A stretch of 64,000 bases of DNA, taken from Tritrichomonas foetus. Its lineage: Eukaryota > Parabasalia > Tritrichomonadida > Tritrichomonadidae. Position 1 is the first letter of the stretch; every line of letters begins with the position of its first letter. The stretch is from positions 69,299-133,298 of the forward strand of contig MLAK01000593.1 of assembly GCA_001839685.1 (NCBI GenBank), read 5' to 3'. Positions 1-10,800 of this stretch are shown piece by piece. The position numbers and the translations under genes were made by a program. The notes below the pieces were generated by a model. The model saw only the letters and a list, made by a program, of their open reading frames with translations. It did not search any database and was not told the origin of the DNA.

Positions 1-60
1 ATATATAGTTAACTATATATATATTTATAAAAAAAAAAAAAGAGAGATTTTCAAAATTGA

Positions 61-94
61 CCTTGATAAAAGCGGTTTGGTCGACCTTTCCAAA
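61..94 (+). promoter_or_regulatory. Myb-type promoter element of RPL11 plus CCTTT start-site motif
   Basis: CCTTGATAAAAGCGGTTT at 61-78 is followed by CCTTT at 85-89, six bases before the ATG at 95. The layout resembles the M3 (Myb-bound AACGG-type) and M5 (CCTTT, start-site) core promoter elements reported for Trichomonas vaginalis; I recall those motifs from the literature and have not matched them against a database. Nearly the same 17-base block lies at the same distance from the next gene's ATG (see 1281-1297). Confidence 0.6.
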
Positions 95-622
95 ATGGCA
101 CAACAACAACAACAACAACACAAACTTAACGATATTCGTGTTGCTAAACTGTGTATTAATATTAACCCAGGTCAAGTTGGTGATCAAGTTACACGTGCTT
201 CACGTGTTATTGAACAACTTACACAACAAAAAGCAATGCTTGCACGTTCACACCGCACAATTCCAAAATTCGGAATTCGTCGTAATGATAAAATTGCCGC
301 ATATGTTACAGTTCGTGGTCCACGTGCACTTAAAATTTTGAACGACGCTCTTCAAGTTTTAGACTTTGAAATCAGTGCACGCTGTTTCTCTAACACAGGT
401 AACTTTGGTTTTGGTATTAAAGAACATATTGATCTTGGTCTTAAATACGACCGTGACATTGGTATTCATGGGATGGATCTTTACGTTGTTTTAGAACGAC
501 CAGGTAACCGTGTTGCTCGTCGTAAGCATTGTCAATCACGTATTGGTCCTAAACAACGTGTTACTAAAGCAGAAGCGCAAGAATGGTACATTCAAAAGTT
601 CCAAGGCACACTTCTCAAATGA
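95..622 (+). CDS. RPL11: 60S ribosomal protein L11 (uL5)
   Basis: Large-subunit ribosomal protein of the uL5 family, which sits at the central protuberance and contacts 5S rRNA. The 175-residue product is essentially full family length. Recognisable blocks are the N-terminal VAKLCININPG strand, the SHRTIPKFGIRRNDKIA loop, YVTVRGPRALKIL, and the FGFGIKEHIDLGLKYD to GIHGMDLYVVLERPG stretch near the C-terminus. The start is the ATG at 95: the frame is open to a TTG at 77, but the ATG follows the CCTTT motif and begins the conserved protein. Six CAA codons right after the ATG give a short polyglutamine run absent from typical L11 proteins. No introns. A single gene with its own promoter, transcribed away from the window edge. 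Confidence 0.97.
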   Translation: MAQQQQQQHKLNDIRVAKLCININPGQVGDQVTRASRVIEQLTQQKAMLARSHRTIPKFGIRRNDKIAAYVTVRGPRALKILNDALQVLDFEISARCFSNTGNFGFGIKEHIDLGLKYDRDIGIHGMDLYVVLERPGNRVARRKHCQSRIGPKQRVTKAEAQEWYIQKFQGTLLK

Positions 623-1280
623 AACGAATGAAACAACTCAACCAACTCAAACGAATGAAAAGACTAAACCAAACCAAATCAAACCAAAATCGAAACTAAA
701 TATCAAAATCAAAACACAAAAACTAAATAGAAACAACATCAACATTATCTTTGACTCATTTCACCACAATTTTACCATTCTGCATCTGATTATCATAAAT
801 TGAATCTTTTGTTATCATTTTTTTCTTTCTCTCTTTTTCTTTTATAAATTGGAAATTACATATCTATATTTATTTAAATTGACTCTCTAAATGAATCATT
901 TTTGCCATATTTCTGAGGAATCATCTTTTGATGAATTATTCATGACCATATAACTATTCAAAGAGTGACATTGAAAATTCTATACACGACGATGACTAAA
1001 TGATTCTTTTGTTATCTTTTTTTTTTCTTTCTCTCTTTTTCTTTCTTTCTATATTTATTTTAATTGACTCTCTAGATGATCACAGTGATGCATCTTTATC
1101 ATATCTCTGAAATTTTTTCAATTGTGAAAAACATTTCGACACTTTAGTTTCTGAATTTTTTCTCTCAGTCTGTAACTTTGAATCTTATGCTTGTATATTT
1201 TTATCATCTTTTTTGTCTTGAAGACCGAGGAATACGAGGATATTCTGAAAATACAAATTAACCATATTAGTTAATATTCG
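623..1280. other. Intergenic region with a direct duplication
   Basis: No gene seen. A block of about 80 bases (TTTTGTTATC, pyrimidine-rich TTTCTTTCTCTCTTTTTCTT, ATATTTATTT, AATTGACTCTCTA) at about 803-890 recurs at about 999-1077 with small indels, so the spacer has grown by a local duplication roughly 195 bases apart. The first 180 bases after the L11 stop are A- and C-rich (repeated AACCAAA, CAAAC). Confidence 0.7.
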
Positions 1281-1297
1281 CCTTGATATAAACGGTT
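1281..1297 (+). promoter_or_regulatory. CCTTGATATAAACGGTT promoter element
   Basis: Matches CCTTGATAAAAGCGGTT at 61-77 in 15 of 17 positions. Each copy begins exactly 34 bases upstream of its gene's ATG (1281 to 1315; 61 to 95). AAACGGTT is a Myb-type site. The shared spacing argues for a fixed core promoter rather than chance. Confidence 0.6.
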
Positions 1298-1314
1298 GAA
1301 ATAAAATAATTTTG

Positions 1315-1893
1315 ATGATTTTATCGATTTTTATTTTTCTCGTACAATCAGCACATATTAATCCCGATCACATAACTTACAAATACCTAAAACAACTACA
1401 AAACAACTCGCTAGCCCCTTATACAGATCAAGCAATACTTTGGTCATTAGCAGAATTATCAGCCAAACTTGAAAAAACAGCCACATTCGAAGAAATTGAG
1501 TTCGACATGTCCAAGAGAATTTCTGATATTTTAGAAAGAGTCGAAGTGGCTGAACATATGATGAGAACAGAAATGACGGCAGTTTTGAACGACATTGAAA
1601 ACACAAAAAATAAGATAAAAGAAGCTTTTATGGAAATCAGGTGGCAAATCCATGAAGGTGTTGAAAACATGTCAGTAACAACAAATGATGCTATTTTTGA
1701 TATTTTAAATTTAACGAATGAAGCTAATAATCCACTCGATTACGAATCTATCAAAGAAATTAAGCACCAGTTGCGAGAGACTGTTGATGCTCACTCTCCT
1801 GTCTATCATCATGTTTTGTTTTTTTCATTTCAAGTTTTAATAATTTCTGCATTTTTGTATTATAGGCAATTAATTAAAGCTCTTAAATATTAG
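1315..1893 (+). CDS. Small type I membrane protein with coiled coil, unknown function
   Basis: 192 residues. I do not recognise the family. The N-terminus MILSIFIFLVQSAH reads as a short signal peptide. Residues about 40-140 are charged and heptad-like (LAELSAKLEKT, ISDILERVEVAEHMM, VLNDIENTKNKIKEAF), consistent with a luminal coiled coil. A single hydrophobic segment near residues 160-182 precedes a short basic tail ending KALKY. This layout, signal, coiled coil, TM and short tail, is that of secretory-pathway cargo receptors or tethers, but no p24/GOLD or lectin signature is visible, so that stays a guess. The ATG at 1315 is preferred over the adjoining TTG because it lies 34 bases below the Myb-type element, as in RPL11. 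Confidence 0.75.
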   Translation: MILSIFIFLVQSAHINPDHITYKYLKQLQNNSLAPYTDQAILWSLAELSAKLEKTATFEEIEFDMSKRISDILERVEVAEHMMRTEMTAVLNDIENTKNKIKEAFMEIRWQIHEGVENMSVTTNDAIFDILNLTNEANNPLDYESIKEIKHQLRETVDAHSPVYHHVLFFSFQVLIISAFLYYRQLIKALKY

Positions 1894-2037
1894 AAATAAA
1901 CGGTAATAATTTCAACTCTCGATTTATTCTCACTCTTATTTTTATATTTTACTGTTTCAAATTCACTAAATGTAGATAGTTATTATGTTTTTACTAACTC
2001 GATTATTTTCTCATTCGTGATTTCAAACGTGACTTTG

Positions 2038-3170
2038 TTATGCTTTAAACTTAAGGTCGCAATAGAATTCTATTGAATTGAATATTAAATGATGTCCTGC
2101 AGAGTGATTTTGATCAATATGCTGAAGTCGAATGAATTGAACAAATTTGTCTGGCAGTGATGTGATATCGAATGCATCATGATATTTTAGTCCATTTAAG
2201 GATTGAATGTTGATTTGACGATCAACTTCTTCCCAATTATCTCCATCATTTGATGCTTCCAAAACCCAACTCTTCAAATGTGAATAACTTTGCGACATTC
2301 TAATTTGATATTTTGAAAGTTTAAATTGTGCATTATTGAATTTATAACATATCCATTGGTTTGGAAGGTTTAATGAAAAAAATATTTGGTTATCGTCATC
2401 AAATGGGTTGATTGTATTTGGCTGTAGAGAATCCGAGCGTTCCCTTCCAACAGACGATGAAATAATTGAGACAAGACCTTTATCAGAAAGATCACCCGAA
2501 TATTTTTGTCGAAGATATTGGAAAACACCTTCATTTATTGTGTTTGTAAATGGAATTTTAATAATATTAAGGTTTTCCAGAAATCATGTGATATTTTTAT
2601 TCTCATCATTCTTTAGAATCAAAACAAGGCGTTTACAAATCGAAAGCCAATTACTTGAATTTATAAGGTTAATATCTAAGATTGAAATGAATTTTTCAAT
2701 TGATTCTTGTTTTAAATGTCCAAATTTAACATATTCAAATCAAAATTGGTATTTCATTGAATTCGGAAATATTTCATTTATTTGACAAAGTGAAATAATT
2801 AAATTACATAAAGAATCTTCATCATAAAGTTTCAAATTTTCATTTTGAAAGATAATTTCTAGAAGTTCTATTTCAAAACTTAATAATTCGTCATTTCCCA
2901 TTATTTCATAAAAATGAGAAATTAAAGAAATCACACAATCAACTGTAATAGACTCTAGAAAATGTTGATTGAATTCAAAGATTTTGGGGTTACCAAGTTG
3001 AAATAAAACTTTAAAAATAATAATTCAAGTTCAGAAAAACTTCTTGGTGTTGAATTAAGCAATTCAAACAAACAATAAAGATCTCCTGAATGTTTTGTAT
3101 GAAAAGAAAATTCATTGATTGATTCATTAATAAAATGGAGATGTTATATTTTAGGTGATAATAAATCGAC
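2038..3170 (-). pseudogene. Decayed F5/8C (discoidin-like) trichomonad family protein
   Basis: Read on the minus strand, the downstream end is a clear F5/8 type C domain: SHLKSWVLEASNDGDNWEEVD, then FDITSLPDKFVQFIRL and NSIEFYCD. It is preceded by NPFDDDNQIFFSLNLPNQWICYKF and, further up, by EGVFQYLRQKYSGDLSDKG. This order is typical of a very large trichomonad family that usually starts with a BTB-like domain. The frame is kept for about 950 bases apart from two in-frame TGA codons, at complement(2584..2586) and complement(2740..2742). A frameshift lies near 3015-3030, within an A/T run, and the 5' end with its start codon is lost beyond about 3170. A dead or recently dying copy; sequencing error cannot explain all the lesions. 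Confidence 0.85.
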
Positions 3171-3798
3171 TTGTCTCAAATCTTTTCCCATTTATAATGA
3201 AAACAAAATCATTTTTGTCACGGAACATGTTTCACATATTTCGATACATTCAATTCGAGTTCTTTTGTTTCTTTGATTCATTATAACTTTCGTTCAGTAG
3301 GAATTACACTTCTTTTTGTCAAATGATATGATACTTTTTTGACTCTGCCCTACCAGTAATAGTCAAATTAATGAAAATTTTTCACAATAAAACCGGTTGG
3401 ACTAACTTTATTTCTATCGATTGTATTTTTTTCCGATATCTCTTTACCAGTTCTTTGCAAAAAATGAAATTGGAAGACGATGAGAAGAAAGTGAACTGAT
3501 TCTGACAAGCACAATGTTATTTTTGCCATCTACTTCATTCTAGAATGTGGTTATTAATTTTCAAAGATAATAATTTTGGCATATTTTCCAAATGACTATT
3601 ACATGTAACATTATGTGTTTCTCCCTCTTATGAATACTGTCTCTGTATTACTGTGTCCATGAACAAAAAGAAAGAGAAAAATAGCAAATAATATAAACAA
3701 AAGATACTTTTACTTTTTTTCTTTTTCCTTATTTTACAGAAAGGAAAGAAGTAAAAGAAAGAAAATGTTATTTTAATTAAAATTAATTAAATTTTCTT
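3171..3798. other. Intergenic region
   Basis: No convincing coding potential. AT-rich, with mixed short A/T runs and a purine stretch GAAAGGAAAGAAGTAAAAG around 3740. It lies downstream of the following minus-strand gene and upstream of the decayed F5/8C gene. Confidence 0.6.
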
Positions 3799-4641
3799 TC
3801 ATTTCTTCTTGCGATTCTGGTTGATTAAAGCACGAAATTCCGGATGTGTTTTGATGTATTCATCAGCTAAAAGAATGATTTGATCCTGGAATTGAGCGTA
3901 ATGCTGGAAATACAGTTTAATGGACCTTTTTTCTTCGCGTGAAGCTTTAGGAAGATTTAAGATTTTACAAACTCCTTCATTATGGAGTATTGATACGCAA
4001 TTTTTAGGGAAGACCCTCCTGCCCATGAGCTGGTAGAACCTGAAGCGGAATTGTTCTTCATACGCCGAAAGAGCAACAATTTTGTGTGTGTGGTTCCTTT
4101 GACCACAACTGTTGCTTTCGGGTGAAGAAGCATCCCACTGATTTGATTCTGGCTCGCTGCAAGATTCTGACGAACTTAGCAAATCCAATTGGATATCCTG
4201 TTGGAGAGGCATGGATTGGTGGCCTTGTTGGTCGAGATTCGTGGGCTGATCGATAATTGGAGAATTCGGTGAAGTATTTGATGGTTCATTGTCTGATAGA
4301 AAATCGCAATCTGAGAGGTGGAACCATTCATCATCATTGGACGATGGTGAGGTTACACCTGGTGAATCAGAATTTGCTCCATTAGTATTGAAATCCAAGT
4401 TGATTTCGGTATTTGGGTTTGAGGGGTGAAAAGGCTGAGGACGTTGCAGTTCTTTGGGAAAACCAATCCTGGCGTTTTGAAACTGGCTCGGCAAAGAATA
4501 ATTGGTTTGTATCACATCAGAAGATTGCCCGGTGTCAATGATAGAGTCTGGTTGGCTTCGTCCATCTTCCTCTGCCTCTTTCTGGAAAAGAAAGTGGCTC
4601 ACAAATGGATCGGGTTCGTTGTCATTGTGGCTGCCAAACAT
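3799..4641 (-). CDS. Trichomonad-specific protein with acidic low-complexity N-terminus and conserved basic C-terminus
   Basis: 280 residues starting at ATG complement(4639..4641). Residues 1-185 are disordered and rich in D, E, S, N, P and Q (for example SSSESCSEPESNQWD). Residues about 190-280 form a compact, charged, predicted helical block: EEQFRFRFYQLMGRRVFPKN, then VCKILNLPKASREEKRSIKL and FQDQIILLADEYIKTHPEF, ending NRKKK. The acidic disordered part plus basic helical domain resembles a transcriptional regulator, but I recognise no named DNA-binding fold; IBP39 and Myb signatures are absent. It is divergent from the dynein heavy-chain gene, sharing a 257-base intergenic region that holds Myb-type motifs. 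GC content is visibly higher than in its neighbours. Confidence 0.75.
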   Translation of the reverse strand: MFGSHNDNEPDPFVSHFLFQKEAEEDGRSQPDSIIDTGQSSDVIQTNYSLPSQFQNARIGFPKELQRPQPFHPSNPNTEINLDFNTNGANSDSPGVTSPSSNDDEWFHLSDCDFLSDNEPSNTSPNSPIIDQPTNLDQQGHQSMPLQQDIQLDLLSSSESCSEPESNQWDASSPESNSCGQRNHTHKIVALSAYEEQFRFRFYQLMGRRVFPKNCVSILHNEGVCKILNLPKASREEKRSIKLYFQHYAQFQDQIILLADEYIKTHPEFRALINQNRKKK

Positions 4642-4813
4642 TTAAAAATCTAGGCAATTGCCAAAGTCCAATTTTTGAGAGAATAACCGAAATCAAAAAA
4701 ATTTTCCTGGCCCACTTTTGTTGCAATTTTTTTGGCAGTTTAATACTTCAATTTTTGATGACACATTCAAAAATTGAGAATATCGAACATCATACCTCAA
4801 ATGGCATAAATGT

Positions 4814-4855
4814 TTAAACGGTCGCAGACTATGAACGATCATTATTAAACGGTCG
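4814..4855 (+). promoter_or_regulatory. Paired TTAAACGGTCG motifs in the dynein promoter
   Basis: The 11-base motif TTAAACGGTCG occurs at 4814-4824 and again at 4845-4855, starts 31 bases apart, close to three helical turns, 75 and 44 bases from the ends of the motifs to the dynein ATG region. Each contains the AACGG core of trichomonad Myb-type promoter sites. The intergenic region also carries two similar blocks, CAATTTTTGA at about 4670 and 4750. Confidence 0.55.
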
Positions 4856-4898
4856 TCACTCTGAGCACGTTTATTTAAATCGTTAGATTTTCCTCTCA

Positions 4899-7800
4899 AT
4901 GTCGAAAAAGAAGAGAAATCCAATAGAAGATGGTGGTATTCCAATCGATTCTCCATTTAAATTAACAGTCAAAAAGCCGAATTTCTCATCTACAGAATTT
5001 GGACCACATCAAAACAAATTATTCGATTCAATCTCACTCGATAACGAAACATCGCCATATAATATTGTTACACCTGGTGTAAGTCAATTTGACAAAACAG
5101 TTAAATCAACAAGTCCAGCACTTTTAGCAATAGGCGCCAAAGCTCAAAAAACGCGATCTGCTTTGGGGCCATCCCTAATTAAACCAACGTTAAATGGGTC
5201 TAGGGCACCTATTGGACAAGATTTTAATTCATTACTCACAAAAAAGCCATTATCTGATTTGCCCAATCCAAATAAAACCACAGCTTCTCCATTTGTACGT
5301 CAAAATGAAATAGAAAAAATGGGGCTGGCTTTTAAAGATGATCCAATCGCATATTTTAGTAAACATAAAGATGGAAGAGGTCATAAGTTTATTTACTTAA
5401 AATACGCCAAATCACGAAATGATCCTTATTTTTCACCTTACGAATTAATGAAAGTTCCATTTTGTGAAGCAGGTGAAGATTATTTTACAATGTCTGCAAA
5501 CGGTGTAACACATATAGACGAGCAAGGAAATACAGAATATTGCTCACTTGATGCTTGGGCCAAAGAAGAAACTGATTTCTGTTCTATTAGCAAGCTTCGA
5601 TTATTTCAGACTTATTTATTTTGGAAGCCTTTTAAATTTTGGAGAACTTATGTGATGCGACAAAGATATAAAAGTACAACTCGTACAATTAAACATCATC
5701 CTTCAATATGTAATAAATCATTTGCTTTAACAGCTGTAAGTATTTCGGCATTACTTCATAAATCAGATAAAATTATGGATGATAATTTACTAGCATTAAT
5801 TCCTCAGAGAAAATATACCATTCGTGAATATGAGAAATTATGTAATGATAATATAAATAATTTAAAAAAGCAATATAAAGAGTTTTTGAAATCTGTAATT
5901 GGTCAGTTCTCTGCACTATATGCGAAATTATGTGATCCACAAAATCTAATTGTAAGCGAAAGTGATTTTGATGAAATAAAAAGAAAAAATCCAAATTTAA
6001 CAGCTTTAATTCAGCTTGAAAAAAAGAAAGAGGAAAGACGTCAAAAAAAATCGGAAAAAATGAAATGTGAAAAATCATATATTAATAATTTTGTTCGAAT
6101 GGCTGACTATATGCTTTTAGAAGCCATTCGTGAGAGTTGTTATAAAGCTTGGAAAATATCTGATGAAAATGTGTCTAGTGAATCTTCATCTATCTTTAAT
6201 GTTGAATTAACTTTTAACAAAAAAGGTGAAGTTATGTTTATTCCTGATAAAGAAACTTTATTAAAATCTGTTGAAGATTCGTTAATCGATTGTATTCAAA
6301 CACTCGAAAATTTGCCGCGATTATTATATGCATCAGATTTACAAAAAATGATTTTGGCTCATTCGGAATCACCACATACATCTTTAAAAGAAATTTTTTC
6401 ATGCTCTACATTTTTATTTGATATTAAATCAAATATTCTTAAAGTAATTGTAAATTCTTATGAAGAAGCTGATCAAAATTCCAAACCTTTTTGCGATTAT
6501 TTTCCTTTATTCAAATTAGGAAAAACTTGGGATGTAAGAAATTACATAAAAACTCCTTCTGGAGAATTATATAAAGGTCCTTTAAATATTAATGAAAGGG
6601 ACGAAAGTGAAAATCACGATGCATTTTTATTGAATTATGCTAAAGAGCCAATTGTTGATTTTACACAATTACGAAGTGATATTCAAAGATTAAGACATGA
6701 AGAAAAAAGAGTTGGTGATATTCGAGGTGGTTATGTATCAGGTGTTTTGTTTATTGATACAAGACCATTAAAAGGAAATTTGACACCAATTCCTTTAAGA
6801 TCACTTACAGAAATAGAAGCCACACTGAAAGATTTAATTCAATTGAAAATAGATTTAATGAATAGAGTTTTTAAAACCTATTCAAAATATTTAAAAACTG
6901 AATCCACAACTTTAGAAATTTTTGTAGAATTTTGCGCATTACTTAAAAAAATTCAAAGTTTATTGCCGAAAATGAATTCAGAAATATCTTTTGTTGATGA
7001 TGTTGTTGCACTTTGTGAAGAAGCAAAATTTGGAGAGCAAAAAAATCCGCTCCATGACTCTTATACACAATTTAAAAATGAATTTCAGACTGCACTTCAG
7101 GTTAAGAAATCTCACTTTGATTCGTATGCATTGGAATTGAAGCATCTTGTCGATAACCAACATAGAAAATTAAAGAAATACTTTAATAGAAGTCAATTAA
7201 TTCCAAAAAGTTTAAAAGAATTCGACGCAGAAGGATTTGCCTCAAGAACTGCTATTTTAAAAAAGAAAATTAAGAAAATTAAATCCACAATTCATGATTG
7301 TATTGCTTATCAAAATGTATTTGAAACTGAAAATTCTAAATTTGAAGAGTATAAAGAAGCTATGAAAAATATTAAAATTTCTGAACGATTATATGACTTA
7401 TTTAAACTGTTTGAAACTATCAATACTCAAGTAACTAAAGTACCATTCAATCAAATAAACGTTGATACTTTTAAAGTAAAATGCGAAGAATTAGCTGATC
7501 AAATTTCCAATATAGATTCTGTTTTGGGTAATAGGCCTTGTTCTATTTTTAGGGAAATTACAAACAGTTTTATGGAATTTTCAATTTTCATTGAAGAACT
7601 GAGTATCCTTTCCGAAGGAAAAATGCAATTACGACACTGGAACCAATTATTTGAACAATGTAATCAAAAAGATAAATATAATAATAATATTACCATTGAT
7701 GATCTACGGTCACTTCAAATTCTTGAAAATCATGATAAAATTAAAGCAATTACTGAAATTTCTATTGGCGAATATAATCTTGAAGCAGAGTTCAAAGAAA

Positions 7801-10800
7801 TATATACACATTGGTCAGAAGTTCATTTACCTCTTGCAGATGCACAGGCAAAGACAGAAATGACTATGTTATTAGCACCACTAGACACTTTGCTTCTTGA
7901 AGTTCAAAGCACCGCTTTGACACTAAATCGAATCCTTGATAATCGATTTGTTGAAGGAATCAAAGAAGATGTTGAAAAACTTGCCAAAATTATGGATAAA
8001 ATCATTTCTATATTCAAAGAATGGCAAATTTTTCAGCCCAATTGGATTGTTGTGTCAGCCTTGTATCAACAAGAAGCTATTCAAAATGCAGTTCAAAAGC
8101 AATTGCCAAAATATACAACAGTGCGACGAAAATGGAGTTCAATTGTTCGTCATATTCTACTAAATACAAGATTAATTGCTGTTTGTAGTTATCCACCACT
8201 CTTAGACGATCTTCATGATAATAATATTGATTTAGAAATAATTTTGAAAGATTTAATTGTATTTGCTGACATGAAAAGAAAATTAATTCCACGTTTATAT
8301 TTTCTTTCTGATGAAGAACTTCTTATTCTTCTTTCAACAAACAGTTTCCAGGAATTTACATCCCATTTTACTAAAACTTTAATGCATGTTTCACGACTTG
8401 AAAATCACTCTAAAGATGCTTTAGAGCTACCATCACAAGATTTAACGAAAGAAATGTGCAATTTCAATGGCCTTACAATCTTTAGTATTGTTGGTGAAGA
8501 TGGTGATTGTTTATCATTACATAAACAAATTGTATGTACTGGCCCAATTGAAAATTGGGTACCACCACTGTTTAAATCAATAGAAGAATCGTTCAAGTCA
8601 AGCTTTCGTGAAAATCTCAATCTTTATGAGAAAAGTAGCCTTTCTGATTTTGTTCTAACTGCTTCTTCTTATATTGGAATATTAATTCATTCTATATTCT
8701 TTACTACTAATGTTGATGAATGCTTTTCAAAAGTAGACTCAAATGCACGAGTTTTTGCTATTTATGAACAAGAATTACGTGAAAAGCAAAATGAATTAAT
8801 TAATACATTAACATCACCACTTTCTGCAAATGAATCTGCAAAATTGTCAAATATTCTTGTGATGGTAAATATGGATATTGATCGTGTTCATTCTTTCCAA
8901 GATAAAATTCACGGTTTTTCACATAGACTAGCATGGAACTCCACATTGAAACATCGATATAATCCAAATACAGACACATTATCATGTGAAATTTTAGATT
9001 ATTCTGTACCCCATGGTTATGAATATTGGGGAAAATGTCCTAACTTCATAATTACGCCTGAATTTGATCCTGTTATTTCTAACCTTTGTGGCTCAATTGC
9101 ATCTGGTCAGATTCCAATGTTATATGGCCCCTTTGCTACAGGGAAAATGTCTATCATTAAGTATATATCTATGATGTTTGGTCATTATTTTTATACAATT
9201 CAATCATTCCCTGATCAAACGCAATATATATTAAATCAGCTATTAACTGGTGCAATGGAATGTGGGTCATGGATTCATTTCCGTGACATTCATGAAATGA
9301 ATATAGAATTAGTTGATTTTCTATTTGATCGCATTCGTGCTCTTACAGCAGCTCAACTCTCTAAACAAAGTAAATTTGAGTTAGAAGATGAAAATACATC
9401 TATATATATTAATCAGAACACTCAATTTTTCATGTCAAGAATAGTTGAAGGAGAAATCCCTGCTCCATTAAAATCATTTACTCGTCCAATTTCTTTACGA
9501 GCTCCAACATTTTCTAGATTAGTTGAATTATACTTAACAACAATAGGCTTTAAATCATCGAAACACATTGCTCCAAAACTAACTAATTTCCTGAACACCA
9601 CAAGTGCTTTACTTAATTTACCAAGTTCAATTTTAATGTTTTCAATCAGAATTATTAAATGCTCGTATGACGTTTTAATGGAATTGGTTCATACAACAAG
9701 ATGTCCATTTATTAATTATTATGAAGAAGCACGAACAGCTGAAGAATTTGCAATTGCTAGAGGATGTTATATCAATATGAAATATATGATTGATGATGAA
9801 CAAATAGAAGTGTTATTGCAAATGATTTATGCTAATTTTACATTATTTGAAAGTTTTTGGATGTTCAAGAGCTATATTCAAAAGCCAAATTGCTTCATAA
9901 TGGATCGAATGGAAATGAATATTCAACAGTATCTACGTAGACGAATTCCTGAATTTGGAATTGATTTGCCAATCGAATATTTGGTCTCAAAGACGCTAGA
10001 TTTATTCAGACTAATGCAAAATCATTCTATCGTTGCTGTTTGTGGTCCTCCGAATACTGGAAAATCACTAATTATTCAATTATTGAGTGAATCATATCAA
10101 ATGTTGACAAAAGACCCTGATTTTGGTCAAACCAAAGGTGTTCTTCCATTAAAAGTTGCACATTGTTATCATAAAAGTGGATCATGGGAAGATATATTTG
10201 GGACACAAGAATATGATCCTTCTTCTAATAATAAATGGTTTACAGGAGAGATTCACGCTGCTTTATTGCATCTCTCTAAATTTACTAAAACACATAAAAG
10301 AATTTTGCATCTTGATGGACATCTTGACTTGAAATTTTCGAATTTTTTGATGAAAGCTATATCAGATCCTTCAAAAATTTCACTAACTTCAAGAGATACT
10401 TATCCAATGAATACTACACTTCATATTGTAATTGAATCCGATAATTTATATGAAATTGCACCAAGCTTTTCGTCAATGTGTGGAATTTTGCCAATGAAAA
10501 GTTGCCAATATTTCCCAGCACAACTCAGTACTACTGCTGAATTGGATCTAATGCATCCATCTATTCCTTTTTCATCAGCTGCATTGAAATTTAAGTCATT
10601 ATTAGGCGAATCATCAATCGATTTGATGCGATCATTATTCTGTGAATATGTTCCATATATTTTACGTCAGATTCATTTAATGCCAGCAAAAGTTGATTTG
10701 TTTTCAGTTGTTTCGAGCTACACTGAAATGTCTGCATGTCTTGCTCTTCGAGAGATTCAAGAAAGTAATATTAGCAAAGGAGATAATCCTGATTTATTCA

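Noticed and set aside
4605..4956. Open frames overlapping the dynein promoter on both strands
   Set aside because: They overlap genuine genes or Myb-site spacer and lack protein-like composition.
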